A stretch of 64,000 bases of DNA from an uncultured Paracoccaceae bacterium. GTDB taxonomy: Bacteria > Pseudomonadota > Alphaproteobacteria > Rhodobacterales > Rhodobacteraceae. The position numbers were made by a program, and so were the translations under genes. The notes under the pieces are model-generated. The model was not told the origin of the DNA, ran no database searches, and worked only from the letters and a program-made list of their open reading frames with translations. Shown here piece by piece: positions 1 to 8,601 of this stretch. Position 1 is the stretch's first letter; each line of letters opens with the position of its first letter. The stretch is taken from assembly GCA_947493745.1 (NCBI GenBank), contig CANLSM010000009.1, positions 62,001-126,000 on the forward strand, in the 5' to 3' direction.

Positions 1-1
1 C

Positions 2-70
2 CTCGACTATGAGGTGATCAACAACATGTTGATGGTCTCGGCCTCGGGCACGGCGGTTACCATCGGCTGA
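2..70 (+). CDS. C-terminal end of a YbjQ/UPF0145-type protein (partial)
   Basis: Only the last 22 codons and the stop lie in the window; the 5' end is outside. The visible tail has the pattern DYE, a short spacer, MLMVSASGTAV and then the end of the protein. From memory this matches the C-terminus of E. coli YbjQ (UPF0145, putative heavy-metal-binding domain), which ends in a similar MLMVSVSGTAV segment. It does not resemble the C-terminus of SufB, the usual neighbour upstream of sufC. The stop TGA overlaps the ATG of the next gene (TGATG), so the two are probably translationally coupled in the suf operon. Function unknown; YbjQ proteins form small oligomers and metal binding is only predicted. 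Confidence 0.6.
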   Translation, partial: LDYEVINNMLMVSASGTAVTIG

Positions 71-306
71 TGCGTTTTGGTGCCACCATAGTTGCGGGCG
101 TGATCTACTTCGCGCTGAGTTTCGCCTCTGCGATCCTGCTTGAGGTCGAGACAGCTGTGTTCGAAGCGGTGCTCTACGGCATCGTCAAGACGGCGATTTT
201 CTGTGTTCTGTTTCACTATGCCCATAACTGGCTCGCGCGTTTGTTTGACTGGTACGATCCTGACGAAACGCCGGCGGCCACCCCAATCCCCCAAACCGAA
301 GAGTGA
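70..306 (+). CDS. small membrane protein in the suf operon (78 aa)
   Basis: A 78-residue protein that I do not recognise. Residues about 5-25 and 30-50 are hydrophobic and look like two transmembrane helices, followed by a short polar, acidic and proline-rich tail (PDETPAATP). The ATG overlaps the stop of the preceding YbjQ-like gene, and the next gene starts 3 bp after its stop, so it sits firmly inside the suf transcription unit. The position suggests a role linked to Fe-S cluster assembly or simply co-transcription; the sequence alone does not show which. Confidence 0.6.
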   Translation: MRFGATIVAGVIYFALSFASAILLEVETAVFEAVLYGIVKTAIFCVLFHYAHNWLARLFDWYDPDETPAATPIPQTEE

Positions 307-309
307 GCT

Positions 310-870
310 ATGAATCCTGATTTCGAAGCCAGAACCCGCCACATGCGGCAGGAGGAGGCGCAGGCACAGAAGGCTGCGCAGGGTCCAGGCGGCAAGATGC
401 GCCGATTTATCCTCGGCGCGCTCGCAGGCCTTGTCGCGCTGCCGGTTCTGCTGACCCAGCGCGATGTCATATCAGCCGCCTGGAACAGCCTGGTCGAACG
501 TCTCGCCGGACCGCTTCAACTGGTGCCGGAACAGTACCAGACCTTTGCCGCGATTGGCTTTGCGGTTCTCGTCGTTCTGATACTCGTTCTGCTGACCAAG
601 GGGATTATCCGGGGCATGTTGACGGTCACCTTCATCCTTGGGCTGATCATCGGCGTTGCCGTGTGGTTCCCGTTCGGGCGGCAGGCCTATCACATGGTCC
701 CGCCGCTCGCGCAGACCTTCCCGGACCTTGATGTCGCCATCGAAGGGCTGGCCGGAGACAATCAGCAGATCAATCAAATCATGGCTCTGGGTGAAAGTGT
801 TCTGCCCGTGCCGCAAACCGAACAAGCGGAAGAACTATCACTGCCGCAAGTCACCAATGGAGGGCAGTAA
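310..870 (+). CDS. membrane protein of unknown function upstream of sufC
   Basis: A 186-residue protein with a charged N-terminus rich in Glu, Gln and Lys (about residues 1-30), then three hydrophobic segments near residues 31-50, 75-95 and 97-118 that look like transmembrane helices. The C-terminal 60 residues are soluble-looking, with many Gln, Asn and Glu. It begins 3 bp after the previous gene and its TAA is 1 bp before the sufC start, so it is part of the suf operon. I know no function for it. Confidence 0.65.
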   Translation: MNPDFEARTRHMRQEEAQAQKAAQGPGGKMRRFILGALAGLVALPVLLTQRDVISAAWNSLVERLAGPLQLVPEQYQTFAAIGFAVLVVLILVLLTKGIIRGMLTVTFILGLIIGVAVWFPFGRQAYHMVPPLAQTFPDLDVAIEGLAGDNQQINQIMALGESVLPVPQTEQAEELSLPQVTNGGQ

Positions 871-871
871 C

Positions 872-1627
872 ATGCTTGAGATCAAGAACCTGCATGTCTC
901 GCTGGAAGAGGAGGAAAAGCAGATCCTCAAGGGCGTCGATCTGACCGTTGGTGCAGGCCAGGTGCATGCAATCATGGGGCCGAATGGCTCGGGCAAATCG
1001 ACACTGTCCTATGTCCTGTCCGGTCGCGATGGCTATGACGTGACCGAAGGGTCCGCGACCCTGCTGGGCGAGGATATTCTGGAGATGGAACCGGAGGAAC
1101 GGGCGGCCGCCGGGCTTTTCCTTGCGTTCCAGTATCCCGTGGAGATCCCCGGTGTCGGCAATATGACATTCCTGCGAACCGCATTGAACGGCCAGCGCAA
1201 GGCGCGCGGCGAGGAAGAACTGAATGCGGCTGAGTTTCTCAAGCTGGTGCGCGAAAAGGCCAAGGCGCTGAAGATCGACGCGGATATGCTCAAGCGCCCG
1301 GTCAATGTCGGCTTTTCGGGCGGCGAGAAGAAGCGTAACGAAATCCTGCAAATGTCTGTTCTTGAACCGAAAATGTGCATCATGGACGAGACGGATTCAG
1401 GCCTCGACGTGGATGCCATGAAACTGGTGGCCGATGGCGTCAATGCGCTGCGCGATGCGGGACGGTCATTCCTTGTGATCACACATTACCAGCGGCTTCT
1501 CGACCATATTCAGCCCGATGTCGTGCATATCATGGCCGACGGGCGCATTGTCAAAAGCGGTGGCCCCGATCTGGCGCTTGAGGTTGAAAACAACGGCTAT
1601 GCCGACATTCTCTCGGAGGTCGCGTAA
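872..1627 (+). CDS. sufC: Fe-S cluster assembly ATPase SufC
   Basis: A 251-residue ABC-type ATPase, the energy-providing subunit of the cytoplasmic SufBCD scaffold that builds iron-sulfur clusters. The Walker A motif GPNGSGKS is at residues 36-43, the signature FSGGEKKRNEI near 148-158, the Walker B MCIMDETDSGLD at 168-179 and the switch His in VITH at 205. The FSGGEKKR form of the signature is typical of SufC rather than of transporters. The ATG at 872 gives the family's usual length; an in-frame extension upstream would run through the preceding gene. Its stop overlaps the sufD start (TAATG). Confidence 0.97.
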   Translation: MLEIKNLHVSLEEEEKQILKGVDLTVGAGQVHAIMGPNGSGKSTLSYVLSGRDGYDVTEGSATLLGEDILEMEPEERAAAGLFLAFQYPVEIPGVGNMTFLRTALNGQRKARGEEELNAAEFLKLVREKAKALKIDADMLKRPVNVGFSGGEKKRNEILQMSVLEPKMCIMDETDSGLDVDAMKLVADGVNALRDAGRSFLVITHYQRLLDHIQPDVVHIMADGRIVKSGGPDLALEVENNGYADILSEVA

Positions 1628-2913
1628 TGGCTCTGCCGGCGCAGAAAACCGATGGTGCCGATCTGTTGCTTGCCCGGCATCCGTCGCCTTCAGTCACGAC
1701 CGGCTGGGCCGGCGAGGCGCAGACATACGCACGTGCCCGGCTTCAGTCCATGGGAGCGCCACAGCGGCGCGATGAGTACTGGAAATTCACCAATCCGGCG
1801 CTGCTGATCGACCCCGAAACCAGGGCCGCCGTACTTGAGACCGATAAAGTGCCGGTTTTCGATGCGGTGGACCGTCTGAAGATGGTCTTTGTCGATGGAA
1901 AGTTCAGTGCGGAGCTTTCCGACGATCTGAGCCTTGAAGGCGTCGAGATCGAGCATCTCTCGGATGCCATGTCGAAGGATATCCACTGGGTACGCGAGGT
2001 TTTCGGTGTTCTGGAAGCCCGCGGCCAGACACCTGTCGCGCGCCCGATGGCGGCGCTGAACACGGCTGTGGCGCAGGACGGGCTGGTCATTCGCGCCACC
2101 GCAGAGGTCAGCCGTCCGATATCGATGATCTACATTCACCAGGACGACAGTTCTGATGCCGTGATCCATCACGCGATCCGGGTGGAGGAGGGCGCGAGCC
2201 TCACCATTCTCGAAAACGGCCCCGCAGCGGCACGTTTCAACAAGGTCATGGAAATCGAAGTGGCCGATCGTGCGGCGTTCAATCATGTCCGGGCGCAGGG
2301 CCGCGATCATGAACGCAAGGCGACCACACACATGTTCGCGGTGCTGGGCGAGGAAAGCCAGCTCAAATCCTTCACACTGACGGTGAATGGTGTGCTGACC
2401 CGCAACGAGGCGGTGATCGAGTTCAAGGGCGACAATGCGTCGGCCCATGTGGCGGGGGCCGCCGCCGGAGATGGCGATTTCCATCATGATGACACCGTCT
2501 TCGTCACCCATGACGCCGTGAATTGCGAGAGCCGTCAGGTCTTCAAGAAAGTTCTGCGCAATGGCGCCACCGGTGTCTTCCAGGGCAAGATCCTCGTCAA
2601 AGCGGACGCACAGAAGACTGATGGTTACCAGATCAGTCAGGGGTTGTTGCTTGATGATGACAGCCAATTCCTCGCCAAGCCGGAACTTGAGATCTACGCC
2701 GATGACGTGGCGTGCTCACATGGTTCGACCTGTGGGGCGGTGGACGAGACCGCTCTGTTTTATCTGACCTCACGTGGCGTGCCACGTTCGGAAGCCCAGG
2801 ACATGCTGGTTCTGGCGTTTCTTGATGAGGCAATTCAGGAGATCGAGGACGACGCGCTGGCGGATGATATCCGTGCACGGCTTCAGGCCTGGATGGCCCG
2901 CAGGCGCGGCTGA
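1627..2913 (+). CDS. sufD: Fe-S cluster assembly protein SufD
   Basis: A 428-residue member of the SufB/SufD family, forming the SufB-SufC-SufD complex that assembles and transfers Fe-S clusters. The C-terminal core has the typical beta-helix pattern and ends with the conserved segment around CSHGSTCGAVDE (about residues 362-373) followed by a helical tail (SRGVPRSEAQDML). The ATG overlaps the last base of the sufC stop, and the next gene starts directly after the TGA. The N-terminal 100 residues are variable, as is usual for SufD. Confidence 0.95.
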   Translation: MALPAQKTDGADLLLARHPSPSVTTGWAGEAQTYARARLQSMGAPQRRDEYWKFTNPALLIDPETRAAVLETDKVPVFDAVDRLKMVFVDGKFSAELSDDLSLEGVEIEHLSDAMSKDIHWVREVFGVLEARGQTPVARPMAALNTAVAQDGLVIRATAEVSRPISMIYIHQDDSSDAVIHHAIRVEEGASLTILENGPAAARFNKVMEIEVADRAAFNHVRAQGRDHERKATTHMFAVLGEESQLKSFTLTVNGVLTRNEAVIEFKGDNASAHVAGAAAGDGDFHHDDTVFVTHDAVNCESRQVFKKVLRNGATGVFQGKILVKADAQKTDGYQISQGLLLDDDSQFLAKPELEIYADDVACSHGSTCGAVDETALFYLTSRGVPRSEAQDMLVLAFLDEAIQEIEDDALADDIRARLQAWMARRRG

Positions 2914-3480
2914 ATGGCCTCGAAATCGCTTGTCGGCGCCATTCTTGGCGCCTGGCCTGACTTTCGTGGTTCGATGAGAGACCAGATGGCAGCCGACCCC
3001 CGCGAGGAACGGCTGCTTTTCTATGTCTTCCTCGCCTGTGCGCTTGGATTTGTCGCCGGTCTGCCCGGCGCGATTGAACAGGGCAGGGCGCTGGATATCG
3101 ACGGCGGCACCAGCGCAATGGTCTTCGGTCGGCTCTTCTCGGCGATCTTCATCGCACCGCTCTTTCTCTATGGAATTGCCGCATTGTCACATCTTCTGGC
3201 GCGCCTCTTTGGCGGTTCCGGGCCCTATTACAACGCCCGTCTGGCGCTCTTCTGGTCGCTTCTGGTGGCGATGCCGCTGCTGCTGGCAGTCTCCGCCATC
3301 AGCGCCGTTTTGCCGAACGGTTCTCTCGTCTCCGCAATGAATTTAAGCGCCGCAGCCGTATTTTTCTGGATCTGGGGCGTCAGTCTTGCAGAAGGATCGG
3401 GCGTGCGACGCGCCCTACCACTCGCGCTTACGTTGTATTTACTGCCCGCCGGATTGCTATTTTTGCTCATAAGTCAGTAG
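2914..3480 (+). CDS. Yip1-type membrane protein 1 of 3 in the suf operon
   Basis: A 188-residue integral membrane protein with about five hydrophobic segments. The N-terminus carries GAWPDFRGSMRDQ followed by ERLLFYVFLA, which is matched by the next gene (DAWRDMRTSTRR followed by HRLLFYVLLS), so the two are paralogs. The fold pattern fits the Yip1 family (PF04893), found near suf genes in Rhodobacteraceae, although the family was named for eukaryotic Golgi proteins and the bacterial function is unknown. The ATG abuts the sufD stop with no gap. A possible role in membrane delivery or localisation of Suf components is pure inference from position. Confidence 0.7.
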   Translation: MASKSLVGAILGAWPDFRGSMRDQMAADPREERLLFYVFLACALGFVAGLPGAIEQGRALDIDGGTSAMVFGRLFSAIFIAPLFLYGIAALSHLLARLFGGSGPYYNARLALFWSLLVAMPLLLAVSAISAVLPNGSLVSAMNLSAAAVFFWIWGVSLAEGSGVRRALPLALTLYLLPAGLLFLLISQ

Positions 3481-3563
3481 GCTGGCCTTATTTGGGTCTA
3501 ATTCGTCCGGAATTATGACCACAATGCCGGGAAACCGGGAGTGGGTGATATGCGAGCTTTGAC

Positions 3564-4232
3564 GTGAGTGAGGAAATACCGGTGAACTCTGTGGTGGATG
3601 AGCCTCAACCAATTCTGATTGAGACCCGAAACAATATGGGCGACAGGATCCTTGATGCCTGGCGCGACATGCGGACCTCTACGCGCCGCCTCATCAATGA
3701 AAAACCCGACGAGCACAGGCTGCTGTTCTACGTGCTTCTGTCGGACATGATCTTTTTCCTGTCCTGGGCGCTGAAGACCGCAGTCTCGCCGATCAGCGGG
3801 GTCGAGGAGCGTATTCCGGTCGAGATTGCATTCTGGCTGATCTCAGCCCTGATGTTCCGGACCTTCACGATGTACCTGTTCTCGGGCATTCTGGCGGGCG
3901 GATCACGTCTCTTCGGAGGCAAGGGCAGTTGGAAAGACACCCGTTGCGGGGTTTTCTGGGGCGCACTGGTCGCTGCACCTTTCGGGTTCCTGATGGCCGT
4001 GCTCACCGTGATGCTGGGCTGGCTTCAGCCCTATTTCCCGGTTCTGGCGAGTGAATGGATCGCGCTGCCGCCCTACTGGATCAGCCTGGTTCCGTTCATC
4101 TGGTTCATCAGCCAGGGTCTGGCCGAGGCGCAGGGCTTCAAGCATAATTCCATCCCTTTCATGGTGATGTCGCTGATCGCTCTTGCAGGCCTTGTTGGGG
4201 TCATTTATCTGGGAGCAAACGGAGTGCTCTGA
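3564..4232 (+). CDS. Yip1-type membrane protein 2 of 3
   Basis: A 222-residue membrane protein paralogous to the gene before it: the segment with DAWRDMR followed by HRLLFYVLLS aligns with the first protein's N-terminus. About five transmembrane helices follow. It is preceded by 83 non-coding bases, the only real gap inside this operon, and the best start is a GTG at 3564; an in-frame ATG (MGDRILDAW) 33 codons later is the alternative and would align better with the start of its paralog. Its stop is 1 bp before the third Yip1-type gene. Confidence 0.68.
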   Translation: MSEEIPVNSVVDEPQPILIETRNNMGDRILDAWRDMRTSTRRLINEKPDEHRLLFYVLLSDMIFFLSWALKTAVSPISGVEERIPVEIAFWLISALMFRTFTMYLFSGILAGGSRLFGGKGSWKDTRCGVFWGALVAAPFGFLMAVLTVMLGWLQPYFPVLASEWIALPPYWISLVPFIWFISQGLAEAQGFKHNSIPFMVMSLIALAGLVGVIYLGANGVL

Positions 4233-4233
4233 C

Positions 4234-4848
4234 ATGATCGACATAGGGCGGCAACTGGTGCTGGAGGCACTGACCCAACCGAGACATGCCGCCCGCCGCC
4301 TTCTGGGTCTGGGCTTGTCCCAGGCCTTTGTGATTCAGGTGATCCTGATCGTGGCGGCGTTGACGGCGATTATCCAGTATCTCTACGGGATGATACTGAC
4401 CACTCTTCCAGGTATGGAGGAGGCCGTTCTGACCGCACCTCTGCAGATGGCGATCTTTCAGGTGGTTCAGGTCTTTGTCACGGCCATTATCGTCGTCGCG
4501 GTGGGGCGACTTTTCAAAGGCAATGGCGGGTTTCAGGACGCATTGACGCTGATGGCGTTTCTGGGTGTGATGAGCCTGCTCTGGATGTTCCTCACGGTCG
4601 TGCTGTCGCTGTTGTTCCTGCCCCTTCTGATGCTGGTGATCCTGATCACGGCCTTCTGGACCATCTGGGCATTCGGCAGTTTCGTGGCCGAACTGCATGG
4701 TTTCTCATCCGTCCCGGCCGTGATCGGCATCACGTTCGCGACCGCCTTCGTGGTCGCGCTCCTGCTGGTTCTGGTCCTCGGTCCAAATCTTACTATGTTA
4801 GGAATTGAGTTGCCCGAAGGGATGATGGATCCGAATGTACAACGTTGA
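4234..4848 (+). CDS. Yip1-type membrane protein 3 of 3
   Basis: A 204-residue membrane protein with about five hydrophobic segments, more divergent from the other two but with the same size and layout, including an N-terminal soluble segment with paired Arg residues (ARRLLGLGLSQ) before the first helix. The chosen ATG lies 1 bp after the stop of the previous gene; an in-frame upstream start at 4183 would lie inside that gene. Its 3' end overlaps the start of sufS by 14 bases, so sufS is probably translationally coupled to it. Confidence 0.68.
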   Translation: MIDIGRQLVLEALTQPRHAARRLLGLGLSQAFVIQVILIVAALTAIIQYLYGMILTTLPGMEEAVLTAPLQMAIFQVVQVFVTAIIVVAVGRLFKGNGGFQDALTLMAFLGVMSLLWMFLTVVLSLLFLPLLMLVILITAFWTIWAFGSFVAELHGFSSVPAVIGITFATAFVVALLLVLVLGPNLTMLGIELPEGMMDPNVQR

Positions 4849-6055
4849 GCAGGTCCGCAAGGACTTTCCCATTCTTTCGCGCGAAGTGAATGGCAAGCCG
4901 CTGGTTTATCTCGACAATGGTGCCTCGGCTCAGAAACCGCAGTCGGTGATCGATGCGGTCAACCATGCCTATTCCCACGAATACGCCAATGTGCATCGCG
5001 GCCTGCACTATCTGTCCAATCTGGCGACCGAGAACTTCGAGGCCGTGCGCGGCAAGCTGAAGGATTTTCTGGGTGCCGAGCGCGAGGAGGAGATCCTCTT
5101 CACCTCCGGCTCGACGGAGGCGTTCAACCTTGTCTCCTATGGCTGGGCTGCGCCCCGGATGGAGGCGGGTGACGAGATCATCCTGACCGTGATGGAGCAT
5201 CACGCGAACATCGTGCCCTGGCATTTCCTGCGCGAGCGTCAGGGTGTGGTGCTGAAATGGGTCGATGTCGATATCAATGGCGGACTGGATGCGCAGGCGG
5301 TCATCGACGCCATCGGGCCGCGCACGAAAATGATTGCGATCACCCATGTCTCGAACGTGCTGGGCACGATTGTCGACATCAAGACGATCTGCGAGGCGGC
5401 GCGTGCCAGGGGCGTGGCTGTCTGCGTGGATGGCTCGCAGGCGGCTGTGCATATGCCGGTCAATGTCGCCGATCTCGGCTGTGATTTCTACGCCATGACA
5501 GGCCACAAGCTTTATGGGCCGTCAGGTTCCGGCGCGCTTTATGTTCGTTCCGACAGGATGGCCGAGATGCGTCCCTTCATGGGTGGCGGCGATATGATCC
5601 GCGAGGTCCACAAGGACCGGGTCACCTACAATGACGCGCCGCACAAGTTCGAGGCAGGGACCCCCGGCATTGTGCAGATGATCGGTCTGGGCGCTGCGAT
5701 CGACTATGTGCAGGGCTTGGGCATGGAGGCGATAGCCGCCCATGAGGCGCATCTGCGCGCCTATGCCAGCGAGAAGTTCGCGGGGCTGAACTGGCTGAAC
5801 GTGCAGGGCATGATGCCGGACAAGGCCGCAATCTTCTCGTTCACCATGGAAGGGGCAGGGCACGCCCATGACATCTCGACCGTGGTTGATCAGAAGGGCG
5901 TGGCGGTGCGCGCAGGACACCATTGCGCCCAACCGCTGATGGAGCATATGGGCGTCACGGCCACATGCCGCGCGTCCTTCGGCCTCTACAACACCACCGA
6001 GGAAGTGGACAAGCTGGTCGAAGCGCTGGAGCTATGCCACGAGCTTTTTGCCTAG
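4835..6055 (+). CDS. sufS: cysteine desulfurase SufS
   Basis: A 406-residue PLP enzyme that removes sulfur from cysteine, giving alanine and a persulfide that feeds SufBCD. The PLP lysine is Lys225 in TGHKLYGPSG, and the catalytic cysteine is Cys364 in RAGHHCAQPL, in the RxGHHC context of group II desulfurases. Length and residue numbers fit E. coli SufS (Lys226, Cys364). The start lies inside the last codons of the preceding Yip1-type gene. No SufE or SufU gene is visible in this window. The TAG stop overlaps the stop of the convergent acylase gene in a shared CTAG. Confidence 0.97.
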   Translation: MYNVEQVRKDFPILSREVNGKPLVYLDNGASAQKPQSVIDAVNHAYSHEYANVHRGLHYLSNLATENFEAVRGKLKDFLGAEREEEILFTSGSTEAFNLVSYGWAAPRMEAGDEIILTVMEHHANIVPWHFLRERQGVVLKWVDVDINGGLDAQAVIDAIGPRTKMIAITHVSNVLGTIVDIKTICEAARARGVAVCVDGSQAAVHMPVNVADLGCDFYAMTGHKLYGPSGSGALYVRSDRMAEMRPFMGGGDMIREVHKDRVTYNDAPHKFEAGTPGIVQMIGLGAAIDYVQGLGMEAIAAHEAHLRAYASEKFAGLNWLNVQGMMPDKAAIFSFTMEGAGHAHDISTVVDQKGVAVRAGHHCAQPLMEHMGVTATCRASFGLYNTTEEVDKLVEALELCHELFA

Positions 6056-8505
6056 GGGCGCGGCGTCAGGCTAGTGATCCCGACAGATCCACCGCGTGCC
6101 AGTTCCGGATCAAGCGACATCGGGATGTATTCGGAACGCCGCCACAGCAGCGACATGTCATCATAATGCCGGGACAGGAAATGACCTGATTGCCCGGTGG
6201 CGATAATGAAGACGCTGGCATCTGGATCGGCGAAGTCGAAGACACCCCTGAAACCGCCTGCATGAACGTTGAGATAGGGCTCGTCGCTGCCCGGATCGGT
6301 CTTGCCGCGCAGAAGCGTGTTGTCCCCGCCCGGCGTGTCCTGGCGGATATTGAAAATCCATTGCAGGACCGGAATGCGCCCCAGCACCTCATGACGGTGC
6401 AACGCCTGATGGGCCACCCCCCAACGCCAGCCTTCCAGACGGCCTCCGTAAGTCTCGGTCAGTTCCAGCAGCGCCTCGTCAAGTGCCAGCCTTGCGGCGT
6501 CCTGGCAGGTCTCGATCTCGGTCGATGTCCTGATGTCGCACCAGATGCCCGCGCCATCGGTGTCGCGGAAAACGCGTTCCAGAAAGAGCGGATCAGGATC
6601 GCTGAGTTTCGTCGCCAGTGGTCCCAGATCGTCGATTATGAGACGACGCTGGAGCGCACGTGCCCAGGCCGCATAGATCAGCGGCTCGGGCTGATGCTCG
6701 CTCATCTCGCCATTCCAGGCCGCCATCGCCTCAAGTGCTGTCTGGCGCAGCCGCTCGCGCGTGCCTTGTGCCGCCGGTTCGCCCGTGAACCACAGGTCCT
6801 TGCCGATAAGCGACACGACGCTGCGCGCGGCCTCGGAGACCGTGTCGGTCTGCGCCTCGATGAAGCTGTCGAGGGTGTGGAATTCCCGCCCATTCAAAAG
6901 ACGCTTTGCCCGTTCGATCCGATGCGTGTCGCCCCAGTGATAGCTGAAATGCTCTGGGAAGGGGCGGTCCACCAGACGATTGTTGGTATTGACCACGATC
7001 CCGCCTGCCGGGTTGATGGCTTTCGGGTTGCTTTCCCAGGGCAGATATCCCTGCCAGTCGTTCACTGCCGCCCATCCGGCAGCCGGGATCTGACCGCGCG
7101 AGTTGTGACCGGCCTGACGTTTGGGAACCCTGCCCATCGTCTGCAAAGCAATCTCGTTGCGATCGGCGATCACGAGGTTGGTGGAGGGGCTGACAAATTG
7201 CCGTGTCAGTTCCCGCGCCTGGGGGATGGTCGCTGCGCGCATGAGGCCCAGAGTGGCGCCGATGGTCTTGTCATCTTCCTCGAATGCGGTCCATGACAGC
7301 GCGGCCACATGGCCCTGCGGCGTGATCTGATCGGCACCGAAATGCCCCATCGGGATCACCGGGCCATGCCGGGTCCAGCGGAGCGTCTCGGTCCGTGCGG
7401 GCTGATCCTTGATGCTGATGACGACAGGTTTGATGCGGAATTGGGAATAGCCCTCCGGTGTGAGATACTCGGTCGGATCGTCGGGGTTGAGCTTCTCGAT
7501 ATATATGTCCTGATCATCGAGATAGGATGATGTCAGACCCCATCCGATCGCGTCGTTGCGCCCGACGAGAATGCCGGGAATACCCGGGATCGTTCCGCCT
7601 ATGGCCCGCGTTTCTTCCAGATCAAGTTGCGCGAGATACCAGATCGAGGGTGCGGTCAGGCCAAGATGCGGATCGGTTGCCAGCAGCGAGGCACCAGCGG
7701 CAGATCGCTCGGGCCCCGCCGCCCATGCATTCGATGCCCCTGCCAGCCCCACGGGTCGGATCGGGGAAAGGGGATGGGGCGGTGGCATGGCGGCAAAATC
7801 ACGATCCGGCCAGTCAATGGAGGCGAAATCCGGCAGATCAATCACCGCCTCGGGCGGAAGGGGCATGATATCGGCCAGACGCTCGGGCGAAAGGCGCAGG
7901 CTGAGCTTAGCGCGCAGCACCTCGGTGGCCGCCTGATCGCTGAGTTGCAGCGCCATCAGTTTCAGGATCGCGACACTGTCAGCCGGTGTCCAGGGTGCAA
8001 TCTGGTTGGAGAACAGGAAAAACTCCGGCGCGCCACGCCCAAGTGCCTCTTCCCGGATCAGCGTGATATAGGCGTTCACGCCGTCCGAATAGGCCTCCAG
8101 TTCGGCCTTGACCTCATCGCTCTGCAGTTCGGCCGTTCGCGTCGAAATGCCGTAGAGATCAAGCGCGCGCAAAAGCACGTCCACGCCATATGTGTCCTCG
8201 CCAAAGACCTCCGACAGCCGCCCCTGCACGGTGCGCCGCATCAGCGTCATCTGGAAGAGCCGGTCCTGTGCATGGGCGAAGCCAAGCCCGAAAAGTACGT
8301 CCCGATCGCTTTTGCCGGTGATATGGGGGATCGCGTAATTGTCTCGGACGATCTCAAGGGGCGCGTTCAGCCCGTCCACCGCATAGTCCGCATCATAGTC
8401 GGGCAAAGAATGGCTGGCGAGGTAATAGGCGATCCCGAAAGCGAAGACGGCAAGTGCCGCCAATGCCGTGAGCGCGCGCGCCAGCCATTTGAAAAGAAGC
8501 GCCAT
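6052..8505 (-). CDS. penicillin acylase family protein (Ntn hydrolase)
   Basis: An 817-residue predicted periplasmic N-terminal-nucleophile amidohydrolase. The N-terminus has two basic residues and a long hydrophobic stretch (about residues 8-30), a signal peptide or anchor. The alpha-chain region contains GFAHAQDRLFQM (75-86), and the predicted autocatalytic cleavage is before Ser258 in GASNAWAAG, which becomes the nucleophile of the beta chain. Members cleave amide bonds of beta-lactams, acyl-homoserine lactones or other acyl amides; the substrate cannot be read from sequence. The ATG at 8505 is chosen because a signal sequence follows directly, although the frame stays open further upstream. 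The stop shares CTAG with sufS. Confidence 0.9.
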   Translation of the reverse strand: MALLFKWLARALTALAALAVFAFGIAYYLASHSLPDYDADYAVDGLNAPLEIVRDNYAIPHITGKSDRDVLFGLGFAHAQDRLFQMTLMRRTVQGRLSEVFGEDTYGVDVLLRALDLYGISTRTAELQSDEVKAELEAYSDGVNAYITLIREEALGRGAPEFFLFSNQIAPWTPADSVAILKLMALQLSDQAATEVLRAKLSLRLSPERLADIMPLPPEAVIDLPDFASIDWPDRDFAAMPPPHPLSPIRPVGLAGASNAWAAGPERSAAGASLLATDPHLGLTAPSIWYLAQLDLEETRAIGGTIPGIPGILVGRNDAIGWGLTSSYLDDQDIYIEKLNPDDPTEYLTPEGYSQFRIKPVVISIKDQPARTETLRWTRHGPVIPMGHFGADQITPQGHVAALSWTAFEEDDKTIGATLGLMRAATIPQARELTRQFVSPSTNLVIADRNEIALQTMGRVPKRQAGHNSRGQIPAAGWAAVNDWQGYLPWESNPKAINPAGGIVVNTNNRLVDRPFPEHFSYHWGDTHRIERAKRLLNGREFHTLDSFIEAQTDTVSEAARSVVSLIGKDLWFTGEPAAQGTRERLRQTALEAMAAWNGEMSEHQPEPLIYAAWARALQRRLIIDDLGPLATKLSDPDPLFLERVFRDTDGAGIWCDIRTSTEIETCQDAARLALDEALLELTETYGGRLEGWRWGVAHQALHRHEVLGRIPVLQWIFNIRQDTPGGDNTLLRGKTDPGSDEPYLNVHAGGFRGVFDFADPDASVFIIATGQSGHFLSRHYDDMSLLWRRSEYIPMSLDPELARGGSVGITSLTPRP

Positions 8506-8601
8506 TATTGACCTTTCGGGACCGGTGTTTTGCTTGACGCTTTGGAGATAGCAGGCCATGTCAGGAGGGGCAATCGGGCAAAGGTTTGGAGTGGGTCTAC
8601 C

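Noticed and set aside
2-70. C-terminus of SufB
   Set aside because: The tail matches the YbjQ/UPF0145 ending and lacks the SufB ending known from other species.
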